Shown one piece after another: positions 16,716-26,000 of a stretch of 34,347 nucleotides of DNA (positions within the stretch are counted from its first letter, which is position 1; each line of letters begins with the position of its first letter). Source of the stretch: Oscillospiraceae bacterium (lineage in GTDB: Bacteria; Bacillota; Clostridia; UBA1381); assembly GCA_022509005.1 (NCBI GenBank), contig JAFLUC010000021.1:1-34347 (forward strand), read 5' to 3'. The notes under the pieces are model-generated. The model was given only the letters and a program-made list of their open reading frames with translations, did not search any database and had not been told where the DNA came from. Made by a program: the position numbers and the translations under genes.

Positions 16716-17321
16716 ATGGATAAGTTGCAAGAACGCGCTGCGGCTTTTAAAAGGCTGATGAATTATAAATACAATATTAAGCTCGGAAGAAAAAATCAAT
16801 TATATGAATTTACTATTGATTTTCAAAAGAACGATTTTTTTCATTTGATCGGATTACAAAAGCTTATTGATTTACGTTTCCTGAAACGTTCCGCCGAGCA
16901 TATCTTTAATGAATGTCTTAAAGGGAATATTACATATTCGATGATAGCCAAAAGTCAATATTTTAATGAACTCGGGTATAGATTTGAATATTTTAATCAG
17001 CTTGAAAGTATACTGGACAGTAATAATCTAATCTTTAAGTGTAATAAAAATTCAATGCAGATATACTCGAGGATTGCTGCCGACTATATGTTACAACATA
17101 AGAAAGAAGATTTATTATTCTATCTGTTTACGGCACAAAGGAATAAGGCAAATACTCAGTTTTGTAAATCATTTTTTGAAAACAGTACAACTGATTATTC
17201 GCGCGGACAAACACGTCTGACATTGCTTTATAAAGAAAAAGTCAACATTAAGACAGAAGAACGACAAATACAATATGACAGATTGACAGCTAATAAAAAG
17301 GACAAGCCTAATATTAAATAA
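16716..17321 (+). CDS. PBECR4-domain-like predicted nuclease
   Basis: About 201 residues. The pattern YNIKLGRKNQLYEFTIDF, FFHLIGLQKLIDLRF, LDSNNLIF, RIAADYML and the C-terminal CKSFFENSTTDYSRGQTRLTLLYKEKV matches my memory of PBECR4 proteins (phage-Barnase-EndoU-ColicinE5/D-RelE-like nuclease 4), predicted RNases of phage and bacterial conflict systems. That assignment is from recall. No signal peptide. The start is ATG 16716, set by GGAGG at 16706-16710. A longer frame opening at TTG 16608 runs through the small RNA and its terminator and is unlikely. The gene is visibly more AT-rich than its neighbours, which suggests acquisition by transfer. GH53 starts 17 bases downstream. Confidence 0.65.
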   Translation: MDKLQERAAAFKRLMNYKYNIKLGRKNQLYEFTIDFQKNDFFHLIGLQKLIDLRFLKRSAEHIFNECLKGNITYSMIAKSQYFNELGYRFEYFNQLESILDSNNLIFKCNKNSMQIYSRIAADYMLQHKKEDLLFYLFTAQRNKANTQFCKSFFENSTTDYSRGQTRLTLLYKEKVNIKTEERQIQYDRLTANKKDKPNIK

Positions 17322-17338
17322 TTTAAGGGGGTATTCAA

Positions 17339-20104
17339 ATGAATTTTTGTAAAAAACCGATAAGCGCGCTGCTTGCAGCGGTAGTTTTCGCGGCAGGCTT
17401 GCCGGGTGTAATCGCTGAGGATACAGCGGAAAATCTGTTAGGGAACGGCGGATTTGAAAATGCAGCTCTTACAGAATCCGACTGGCGCTTTACCGGCACT
17501 GAAAAAAACTGGTATATTGCCGGCGGCGGTGAATTGACAACGGCGCAGAAAAAGAGCGGCAGCTATTCTGTAAAGCTTAATCAGGCGACAGTCGGACAGA
17601 GAGTGTCGCTTAGTGCTGGTGTGACATATACGCTCACGGCGTCGGTTATGGCTGATTCCACCACAAGCTCGCCGGTTATGGGATTCTTTGACGGAGCAAA
17701 TGAATGGCCGTCAAGTAACCCGGTAAAGCAGACAAGCATCAGCGCAACAACGGAATGGAAAGAGGTTACGCTTGATTTTGAATGCGGAACATCACAGGAC
17801 TATGTAATATGTCTGATGACATGGGATGATTCGGTGAATGTATATTTTGATGATGTAACGCTCACCGCATCGGAGCCGGCGGACACCGGAACCGGTATAA
17901 TAAACGGCAGCTTTTCAAACGGCACCGAGGGCTGGACTATATCGGACGAAAGCGCGGCGTCTGTCACGGACGGAGTACTGACAGCATCGGGAACCGTAAG
18001 AGTAAGTCAGACGGTCACAGAACTGGAAAATGGTACATATAATTTTATTGCGTACGCTGCAAACAGCGATATCCAGGAAACCGGTATAAGCTATTTCTAC
18101 GCAAAATCACCGGGGCATGTTATGGCGTCCACATCAATTCCCGAAAACAGCGGACTGCAAAAGATTATCGTGCCGAATGTGACTGTTGAGGACGGCACAT
18201 GCGATATAGGTCTTTATCTTAACGGTTCGGCGGCGGTAACGCTTGATAATATTTCCTTTGAGAAAACGGAATCAACGCGCCTGCCGTTCTATAAGGGCGG
18301 AGAAATATCGAAGCTTACGTATCTTGAGGATAAGAACACAAAGTTCTACCGCGCCGATGGCACACAGGCAGACGCGCTTCAGATCATGGCGGAGAACGGC
18401 TTCAACATGGCGAGAATACGTCTTCTTGACGACCCCGGAAAGGGTCACGGCGACGGAACGTATTATCTTCCGGCGGGATATATGAACGAGGCGGATTGTC
18501 TTGAGCTTGCCCGCCGTGCGAAGGATAAGGGCATGGCGATTGAGTTTACAATCGCGTATTCCGACTACTGGGTAGACGGCGAAAAGCAGTATATGCCGCA
18601 TAAGTGGCAGGAGGAAATAGACGAGAAGGGAATCACAGCAACCGCGGATATTGTTTCATATCTTGAAAATAAGGTTTATGAATACACAAAGGATATTCTT
18701 GAAAAGCTGATTGAGCAGGGAACGTGTCCCGAGTATGTTTCGATAGGAAACGAAATGCAGTGCGGAATATTGTTCGGTCATTGGTCAGATAAAAGCGCGC
18801 TGTATTATAACGAGACTTATCAGACAAGGTTCTTAAAGGCGGGCGCAAAGGCGGTTCGAGAGATATCACCGGAGTCGAAAATAGTTCTACACAGCCATAA
18901 CGGCGGACTTGTGAGCAAGGAAACCTTGTTTATGAAGTTTGTTAAAAATGTTGATTTTGACGTTATCGGCGTGTCATACTATCCGTATTATAACGCGAAT
19001 GTTTCGATTGATACTGTTGTAAGCGAATTCAATTCGTTTATTAACACCTATAACAAGGACGTTCTCATAATGGAGACCGGCTATAACTGGAACCAGTACA
19101 AATACGGCGGCAACTGGGAAGGGCAGCTTCAGGACAGCGGATATTATCAGAACATCTATGGCGAGTCCAAAGAGGGACAGCGCGCATTTTTGACGGAGCT
19201 GTATTCAAAGCTCAAGCAGGTTGCGGGCGGACGCTGCATAGGCGACCTTTATTGGGATCCGATAATGGTAAATCAGAGCGGCGTCGGCTGGGCTGAAAAA
19301 GAAAGTAATGATAAGACGGATTCAGAGGTTGTTTCTAATTCGACCATATTTGATTTCAGCCACAAGGCTGTACCCGGTCAGCTTGCAATGAAGTATAACA
19401 CAGACGCAAACGATAAGCTGAATATAACAGGAAAAATAACAAGCGGCGGAAAGGCTGTTACGGAAAAGGAAGTATCATTTACCGTAAACGGCAGCCAATA
19501 CAATGTCACTACAGATAAATTCGGTGAATATATCGTTTCGGTTGCGTATCCGTCGAGCGAAAAGCTGAGTATTGCCTTAAAGGGCAGCAGTACGATATAT
19601 GATGAGGACGCAGTATATGACAGTGTTCTGATGGGCGGATTTGATTTCACGGACTTTGACTCAAGCACAGATCCGGATCCGACACAAACACCTATCCCGA
19701 CGGCGCCGCCTACGGAAATTCCAACGGCTACGCCTACTGCACCGCCTACGGAAATTCCGACGGCTACGCCTACTGCACCGCCTACGGATACCCCGACAGC
19801 ACCTCCTACGGAAACACCGGATGAAGCGTACATATCGGATATAGAGGTGACGACGGATGAAGGAAAAATAATCTATGAGGTGCAGTATGATTCCAAAGGA
19901 GACTCGGCCCTGTTCATTGTCGCATTGTATAACGAGGACGGCGCATTGATAGGCTGCCGCATAAACGAAAGCAGCTCATCGTTTGAGAGAGTGATAAATG
20001 ATGCAGGCGCAAAATATATAATAAAGGCATTTTTATGGGAAGCAGAACACTGTCGCCCGCTGTGTAAAGCAAAGGAAAAATCCATATTGATATCAGGAGG
20101 TTGA
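17339..20104 (+). CDS. secreted GH53 endo-beta-1,4-galactanase with binding modules
   Basis: Cleaves beta-1,4-galactan side chains of rhamnogalacturonan I outside the cell. Signal peptide 1-26 (VIA/ED). Two N-terminal beta-sandwich modules of CBM4/9 type follow (about 31-178, ending YFDDVTLT, and 186-310, ending LDNISFEKT). The GH53 barrel covers about 316-690, with FYKGGEISKLTYLED, NGFNMARIRLLDDP, acid/base E472 (VSIGNEMQCG) and nucleophile E579 (LIMETGYNW). After it come a one-domain Ig-like segment (about 695-765), a Pro/Thr linker with repeats (about 779-828) and a C-terminal domain (about 832-918, ISDIEVTTDEGKIIYEV to FLWEAEHCRPL) that recurs in the GH30-GH43 protein. No sortase or S-layer signal. 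AAGGGGG precedes the ATG. No promoter of its own is evident. Confidence 0.93.
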   Translation: MNFCKKPISALLAAVVFAAGLPGVIAEDTAENLLGNGGFENAALTESDWRFTGTEKNWYIAGGGELTTAQKKSGSYSVKLNQATVGQRVSLSAGVTYTLTASVMADSTTSSPVMGFFDGANEWPSSNPVKQTSISATTEWKEVTLDFECGTSQDYVICLMTWDDSVNVYFDDVTLTASEPADTGTGIINGSFSNGTEGWTISDESAASVTDGVLTASGTVRVSQTVTELENGTYNFIAYAANSDIQETGISYFYAKSPGHVMASTSIPENSGLQKIIVPNVTVEDGTCDIGLYLNGSAAVTLDNISFEKTESTRLPFYKGGEISKLTYLEDKNTKFYRADGTQADALQIMAENGFNMARIRLLDDPGKGHGDGTYYLPAGYMNEADCLELARRAKDKGMAIEFTIAYSDYWVDGEKQYMPHKWQEEIDEKGITATADIVSYLENKVYEYTKDILEKLIEQGTCPEYVSIGNEMQCGILFGHWSDKSALYYNETYQTRFLKAGAKAVREISPESKIVLHSHNGGLVSKETLFMKFVKNVDFDVIGVSYYPYYNANVSIDTVVSEFNSFINTYNKDVLIMETGYNWNQYKYGGNWEGQLQDSGYYQNIYGESKEGQRAFLTELYSKLKQVAGGRCIGDLYWDPIMVNQSGVGWAEKESNDKTDSEVVSNSTIFDFSHKAVPGQLAMKYNTDANDKLNITGKITSGGKAVTEKEVSFTVNGSQYNVTTDKFGEYIVSVAYPSSEKLSIALKGSSTIYDEDAVYDSVLMGGFDFTDFDSSTDPDPTQTPIPTAPPTEIPTATPTAPPTEIPTATPTAPPTDTPTAPPTETPDEAYISDIEVTTDEGKIIYEVQYDSKGDSALFIVALYNEDGALIGCRINESSSSFERVINDAGAKYIIKAFLWEAEHCRPLCKAKEKSILISGG
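19703..19819 (+). repeat. 36-nt tandem repeat in the GH53 Pro/Thr linker
   Basis: Two nearly identical 36-base units (19703-19738 and 19739-19774) code for APPTEIPTATPT. A diverged third part codes for APPTDTPTAPPTETP. The linker spaces the catalytic part from the C-terminal domain. Confidence 0.85.
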
Positions 20105-20109
20105 TTGAT

Positions 20110-21000
20110 ATGAAAAAAAGAAATATTATTTCAGCTGTTGTATTGTCTATGATATTGCCGTCATTTGCCGGCTGCGTAAGTTCGGGCGGAACGGCAGAGG
20201 CACTGCAGAAAGAAACGTATCGGTTCGGTCGCTGCTATGAAGTTGAAGACGGCGTTATCATGACTACAGAATTCGCAGGTACAAATGGAGGTATACGTTT
20301 TATTTCTGATGATTTTAAAATAAAGTCTCTTCCGAAATCTGTAAAGGATGAGGGCGACGCGTCAAAATTTACCGTTTATGCCGGCAAAATATATTTTCTT
20401 GTTCATGCACCGGGTTCGGAAATTATGCCGGGATCTATCTATTCATGTGATATGAATGGCAAAAAAATGACTGAGATCGTGAACAATGCATCCAGTGAGT
20501 CAAGCTGCTATATTAAGAACGGATATATATATTATGACAATACCGATTACGATAGTGATGGTGAAAAGGGAATATACAGAGTAAAAATTGACGGGAAGGA
20601 TAAAAAGAATATCGTGCCCGGTATGCATATAGAGGAGATCAATGATGACGGTCTGATCTGTCTGGAAGAAAAAAACGTGGACGGAACGTATGAGTATGTT
20701 CATTACTCCTGCGATTTTGACGGCAGTAATCTTAAGGAATGTGAATATGAATCGCCCTTGTACAATGAAACCGGAGCGACATTCCGCAGTGAGGGCATAC
20801 AATACACAATAAACGGAACCGGAGAGATATTTATAGAAAAAGAAGATGGTTCCATGGAGCGGGTTGCAGAGTTTGAGCTTGACAGAGCAAAATATGAGAG
20901 ATTAAGCATTTTCTATGTAAAACCAGATAAAGTAATATATGGTATTTCCTCTTTCGATGGTGAGAATGCAACTCAAACGCTGTACAGATTACCGAAATAA
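20110..21000 (+). CDS. lipoprotein with DUF5050-like beta-propeller repeats
   Basis: Signal peptide with lipobox F-A-G-C (Cys22). The mature part has repeated strands such as GKIYFLVHAPGSEIMPGSIYSCDMNGKKMTEI, GYIYYDNTDYDSDGEKGIYRVKIDGKDKKNI and LYRLP. These follow the 'IYY...iyrvk.DGkdkk.l' pattern of DUF5050/six-bladed-propeller lipoproteins of Clostridia. The function of that family is not settled; extracellular binding is likely. The start is ATG 20110, set by AGGAGG at 20095-20100; the frame also opens at TTG 20101, only 0 bases from that site. The gene starts 5 bases after the GH53 stop, so the two are co-transcribed. Confidence 0.82.
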   Translation: MKKRNIISAVVLSMILPSFAGCVSSGGTAEALQKETYRFGRCYEVEDGVIMTTEFAGTNGGIRFISDDFKIKSLPKSVKDEGDASKFTVYAGKIYFLVHAPGSEIMPGSIYSCDMNGKKMTEIVNNASSESSCYIKNGYIYYDNTDYDSDGEKGIYRVKIDGKDKKNIVPGMHIEEINDDGLICLEEKNVDGTYEYVHYSCDFDGSNLKECEYESPLYNETGATFRSEGIQYTINGTGEIFIEKEDGSMERVAEFELDRAKYERLSIFYVKPDKVIYGISSFDGENATQTLYRLPK

Positions 21001-21228
21001 TAATACGGCATGGCAAATAGCCAAAAATTTTGGTAATAAAAATATTGCCAAGCTCTTTTGCAAAAGGGTTATTTGGTACTTTAATACAAACACCTGATAC
21101 TTCTGGATCCCCTTATCTTAGAGGTTCAGGCGGTGCTACAGCGCAATGGCAGTGCAGAGAGAATAGGACTTTCAAAAGATATGCCGCAGTCCGATGGCGG
21201 TTAAATACAAAATGAAAGGAAGATGATT
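21001..21228 (+). other. unexplained intergenic stretch, possible gene remnant
   Basis: 228 bases between two surface-protein genes. An open frame at 21030-21215 and a second reading (VQAVLQRNGSAERIGLSKDM, about 21123-21182) look protein-like but have no ribosome site and match nothing I recognise. No clear promoter or terminator was found. The last bases hold the AAAGGA ribosome site of the LRR gene. Confidence 0.35.
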
Positions 21229-22827
21229 ATGAAAAAAACGAACCGGTTCAGGAAGTACAGCATATCGGCGGTATTCTGTATCGCCCTGCTTCTATGCTCA
21301 TTTATGACCTTATCAGCAGGCGCGGCCAATGAACTCCTTTATACGGAAGGCTATTATACTTATATTATAGAAAATAACGAGGCAACGATTACAAAAGCAG
21401 ATGCTTCACTTTCCGGTGAGGTTGAGATTCCGTCAACGCTTGGCGGTTATACTGTTACTGCTATCCGCTATAACGCATTTGAGAAGAACGACAATATTAC
21501 TAAAGTCACTATCCCAGACAGCGTTAAATCCATTGGATCTTTCGCATTTTGGTATTGCAGTAATTTGAAAGAGGTATATATACCTGACGGTGTTGAGAAG
21601 ATTGGAAAATCCTCATTCAGATATACCGGTCTTACAAGTGTAAATATTCCGGGCAGCGTTAAGACAATCGAAAGTATCGCATTTTCCGAGTGTAGGAATC
21701 TGGCAAGTATTACGCTTTCTGAGGGAATTGAATCCATAGAAAGTCAGGCTTTTGACTATTGCGCAATGTCTGAAATTGTCTTTCCGGACAGCGTTACAAC
21801 GATTTCAAGCGCCGTGTGTCAAAGCTGCCATAATCTAACCACAGTCAAACTGGGAAATAACGTCACAACCATAGAAAGAGGTGTTTTTAATAATTGCGAC
21901 AAGCTTACTGAAATCACGATACCTGACAGCGTTACATCTATTGGTGATACCGCGTTTGCACGTACAGCTCTTAGCGAAATCACCATACCGGATAGTGTTA
22001 CAACTATAGGCGCATATATGTTTGAGGAGTGTGGTGACTTGACAGATGTCACTCTGGGAAAAGACATTACCATTCTTCCAAGAAACCTGTTTTTTAAGTG
22101 CCGCAAATTGAAAAACATCATGATTCCTGATGGGATCACAACTCTGGGAGATTATGTTTTCAGTTATACCGGTATAGAAAATATTACAATTCCTGATAGC
22201 GTGACATCTATTGGAAAATGCGCGTTTCGCTACTGCAGCGATCTGACAGATATTAGGATTCCGGATGGCATATCAGTTATATCAGATAGTATGTTTGCAA
22301 ATTGTGAAAAGCTGAAAGAAATCACTATTCCGGCAAGCGTGACAAAGATTGAAGACTGGGCGTTTAATAATTGCAACTCTCTTACAGATATATATTTCAA
22401 AGGCACAGAAGATCAATGGAAAAAAATCTCAATTGATAACACTTACAATAGCAATGACAAGATAAAGAATAACCCCAAGCTTACAATACATTATCTTATG
22501 CCGGCAATGGCGATAAACACATTTGTCGCAAATATCACCAGCGAAACAGACGCGGAAGCGAATATAACCCCCGGTACAAAGGCAACGGCGGTTCTTTCCA
22601 CGATCACCCCGAATGATGATACAGTGACAAAGATCACATGGATATACGGCGATAAAGAAGCAGTATATGATTCCGAATCCGATAGTTGTACGATCTTATC
22701 AGGCCCCGGCGCAGTGCTGTTCGGACTTATACTTGATTGGGGAATGGAAGAGATTCCTACAGATTTCAATAATCTGAGTGCGAATACGGTAATCCCTGAG
22801 ACTGTGCTTATAACTAAAATTGAATAG
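21229..22827 (+). CDS. secreted BspA-type leucine-rich-repeat protein
   Basis: A signal peptide (MKKTNRFRKYSISAVFCIALLLCSFMTLSAGA) is followed by about 13 repeats of the LRR_5/BspA type. The repeats have the core I-x-I-P-D-S-V-x-S-I-G-x-x-A-F and an alternating NC-x-x-L turn, from about residue 60 to 395. The cap is IYFKGTEDQWKKI. A C-terminal beta-rich domain of about 110 residues follows and is not recognised. Such proteins are surface adhesins or binding proteins. No anchor motif is visible. The start is ATG 21229: AAAGGA at 21215-21220 is 8 bases away but only 2 from the earlier in-frame ATG 21223. A small gene with its own strong ribosome site follows after 12 bases. Confidence 0.9.
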   Translation: MKKTNRFRKYSISAVFCIALLLCSFMTLSAGAANELLYTEGYYTYIIENNEATITKADASLSGEVEIPSTLGGYTVTAIRYNAFEKNDNITKVTIPDSVKSIGSFAFWYCSNLKEVYIPDGVEKIGKSSFRYTGLTSVNIPGSVKTIESIAFSECRNLASITLSEGIESIESQAFDYCAMSEIVFPDSVTTISSAVCQSCHNLTTVKLGNNVTTIERGVFNNCDKLTEITIPDSVTSIGDTAFARTALSEITIPDSVTTIGAYMFEECGDLTDVTLGKDITILPRNLFFKCRKLKNIMIPDGITTLGDYVFSYTGIENITIPDSVTSIGKCAFRYCSDLTDIRIPDGISVISDSMFANCEKLKEITIPASVTKIEDWAFNNCNSLTDIYFKGTEDQWKKISIDNTYNSNDKIKNNPKLTIHYLMPAMAINTFVANITSETDAEANITPGTKATAVLSTITPNDDTVTKITWIYGDKEAVYDSESDSCTILSGPGAVLFGLILDWGMEEIPTDFNNLSANTVIPETVLITKIE

Positions 22828-22839
22828 GAGGTACCCGCA

Positions 22840-23004
22840 ATGAAAAAGAAATATATTGATCCTGAAATTCATACATCTGTATTTGATAACGAAAACATAG
22901 TAACGACAACGTCAGACGCAACTATATCGGCTGCGAAGTACGCAGAGAAAAACGCTGCGACGGTATTTGGCACTGACGACTTAAAATCTGCGATTGTATT
23001 TTAA
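22840..23004 (+). CDS. small acidic protein of 54 residues, unknown
   Basis: The ORF runs from ATG 22840 to TAA 23002-23004 with AGGAGG at 22826-22831, 8 bases upstream, a near-ideal ribosome site. The protein begins MKKKYIDPEIHTSVFDNENI, continues with a Thr/Ala-rich middle, and ends TDDLKSAIVF. There is no signal peptide, membrane helix or cysteine. The opening (MKKxYxxPEI...FDxEDI) resembles short uncharacterised proteins common in gut Clostridia, a pattern I recall only loosely. It is the last gene before a terminator and is likely co-transcribed with the LRR protein. It could be a structural or peptide-signal gene; unknown. Confidence 0.7.
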   Translation: MKKKYIDPEIHTSVFDNENIVTTTSDATISAAKYAEKNAATVFGTDDLKSAIVF

Positions 23005-23012
23005 TACATACG

Positions 23013-23039
23013 AAAATCCCCGGCTTTGCCGGGGATTTT
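23013..23039. terminator. strong bidirectional terminator between convergent units
   Basis: A perfect 12-bp stem AAAATCCCCGGC / GCCGGGGATTTT with a TTT loop. A- and T-rich arms serve both directions. It separates the LRR/small-protein unit (plus) from the PL11 lyase gene (minus). Confidence 0.9.
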
Positions 23040-23049
23040 ATGCTATTCA

Positions 23050-26000
23050 TTACTGTACTCCAATAGCGCTCATCTCAGCTATCTCGCACGGCTCGTCATC
23101 GAGCAGCTCGAGCTTGATTGAGTCAACGTATTTCGGCACGGAGAATATGAACGTCTGCGCGTCATCGCTGCCGTCGCTTGTCGCTTCGATTACGTTCTCC
23201 CAGCCGTCGCGGTTTGAAGGATCCTTCTGGTCCTCCTCAGGAATATCATAGCGTGTATAAATTCTGAACGGATGCTTCTTTCCGTCTGCGAACTTGATTA
23301 CAACCGCGCTTATCGGGTTTCTGTCAGTCCGCATCATGATTATACCCTTACCGTTTGACTTCCATGTGGTGTCATAGTTGAGATCACATGCAGCCTTCGC
23401 GTCGCCCTCGCTTGCGTATGCCTGCGTTACGCCGGCCTGTGTTCCGAGCATCTTTTCGCCGTTTTTGTACACCTTATCGCCCTTCGGCTGCAATGCCTTT
23501 GCGCTCTTTATCGTTTCCAATATCGCGTCAGCATCTGATACCACTTCAATATCGCTTATCACGATAACTCCGTTATCGTTCCATTCAACCTTTTTATTAA
23601 GAGCCTCGGCTGCCATTCTGAGCGGGATAAATGTTCTGTCGCCGGTTATTTCAGGCGCGGTATCCATAACCTTTGCAGCACCGTTTACGGTGTAATCCGT
23701 GCTGTCTATTATCATTACGACCTCGGCTTCAGGGCTTTGAATTTGCACTGCTCTCGCTTCTGCATCCCATGTTACATACGCGCCGAATGCTTCTGATATA
23801 AAGCGGATCGGAACCATTGTTCTTTCGTTTACGATATAAGGAGCGAGTGTGTTGTCAGTGCCGTCAATGTAGTACGGCGCGCCGTTTATAAGCGCCTTGG
23901 GCTGATCTATCGCAAGCTCAACCGTCTCACCTGTATAGAGGTCTGCTATATTCCATTCCTTTTTTGCAAGATCCGGGTTTCTTATCTCGTTTCCGTCCGC
24001 GTCAACAACATAAACCTGCGGCACGGGGATCGTCTTTGTGTCGTAGCCTAAATTGTAGTCAACATGTGTAGGCTGGTTATAGCCCACGTTCTGAACGGCT
24101 ACTGAGACTCTGTACTGATCATCCGACATAAGAGTAGGTATTCTGTAACCCGTCGGGATTGTTGTTGTGTAAATTCTGAGCTCGGTGTTATCGAGTGTCG
24201 GATAGATTACCTCCTCGCGCCAGTCGCCTAAAATATCGGCGGTGAGCGACGGGGTTGATTTTGCGGCGTTGTTCGAGTGACATTCCGAAGCCGAGAATAT
24301 ATCCTCAACCTTATATGTGTACGGATTGTACTTTGAAATATTCACGCCGTCCTGAATCTCGCGTCCGAGATCGCCGTCCCACCATGCCAGGAAGTTTGCG
24401 GGTATGCTGTAATTATCGGTTATGATCTCACCGTTCGCTGCTATAAGCAGTCCGATTGACGACCAGCTCTCAGCGCCCGGATGTGTCGGGTCAATATCGT
24501 CGCTGCCGCCGCGTCCTACGTCAAGAGCTGTTTTCGGTGATGACCATAAGATCTCGCCGGTTCTCGCGTCCTTCATCTGGTGTCCGTACGCTCCGCTCTC
24601 GTGAACCGAGAAAATTTCAAGTCCCGGGCGGTCGGGGATGAGGTCGCCCATATGCTGCGCGTCACCGTGATATAATTTCTCATTGGTATAGAGCGGTGTT
24701 CCGTCATCATCAAACGTAATCGAACCGAATATGATCTCATCTTTTCCGTCATAGTCCACGTCCGCAACGCATAATGAATGGTTGCCCTTGCCCTTGTACA
24801 ATTTCGCTTCCTCGGGATCCATGAAATCAGTATCAAATATCCAGTCGTTTACTATCTTATTATCCTTCATGCTGTATGCCGCGAGAACTGTTTTCGCGTA
24901 ATAGCCTCTTGCGAACATCATTGACGGAGTTTCGCCGTCCTCGTAGAACACGCACGCGTTATAGCGCTCGGAACGGTTGCCCCAGTCGTCATCCCATGAG
25001 CTGATATCCCACTTCACGCCGTCACGCTCGCCGACAGACTGCGGATAGTAATCAGTTGTATCAATAATCGCGCCTGTTTCGCCGTCAAATACTGTTAAGT
25101 ACAGCGGACCGCTCAGGTTCTTGCCGTTGATGTCACGCCAGTCCTTTGTGCCGTCGCCGATCACAGTACCATCGCCGGCAACTGTGCCGTCAGCGGTACG
25201 CATTGCAACCTCGCCCTTGCCGTCATTGTTGAAGTCCGCGCAGAGGAACTGCGTGTCATGCGCGCCGCTTCGCGCGTTTATGCCGAGGTCGATTCTCCAC
25301 AGCCTTGTGCCGTCGAGCTTGTACGCGTCAAAGAGCGTGCTGCCTGTCGCGCCTAAGTGCGAGCTGTCGCGCGAGTTTGTCGGATCCCATTTCAGTATGA
25401 TCTCAAGCTCGCCGTCTCCGTCAAGGTCAGCCACAGAGCAGTCGTTTGCGTTATATCCGTAGTTTTCCTCTTTGCCGTCCGGAAGTGTTACGGTTCCGCC
25501 CTTAGGTGCTTCAAGCTTGATGCTGATATAGTCCTTATTAAGCAAAGCGGTATCTTTGCACTTGTCGCCTTCCTCGCCGTTTATTACCGGAGCAACGCTG
25601 TACTTGTCACCGGCTTTCGCGTCATAGTCTATGTAGTTTGTCTTATTAAGCGGCTCAGCGTTAAGCTTCTCGCCGTTTTTATAGAGATTATAGAGTGTGT
25701 CCGCGCTCTCCGTGCCGAGCCAGCGCCATGAGATAAAGCCGTAAGCATCTGTTGAAACAGCGACAAGACCTCTGTCAAGATTCTCCATTCTTCTCTGGAT
25801 ATCAGGACGGTTATCTATAAGCTTCTGCGTTTCACTGCCGTTTGAAACATCCTTATGAACCGTAAGCTGCTCCGGCGCGGGCGGTACATCGCCGATCTCA
25901 GTGTATTCCGCGTCAGCCGTGTCGTTTAAAAGCTCCTCTCCGTCCGCTGTTATAACAACGTTATCCACATACGCGTATGCGCCCGGATCTGTCTGATACG

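Noticed and set aside
19378..19833. Minus-strand ORF with a striking GGAVGVSVGG repeat
   Set aside because: It is the antisense reading of the Pro/Thr linker repeat of GH53; no ribosome site, and the plus frame is clearly the gene.
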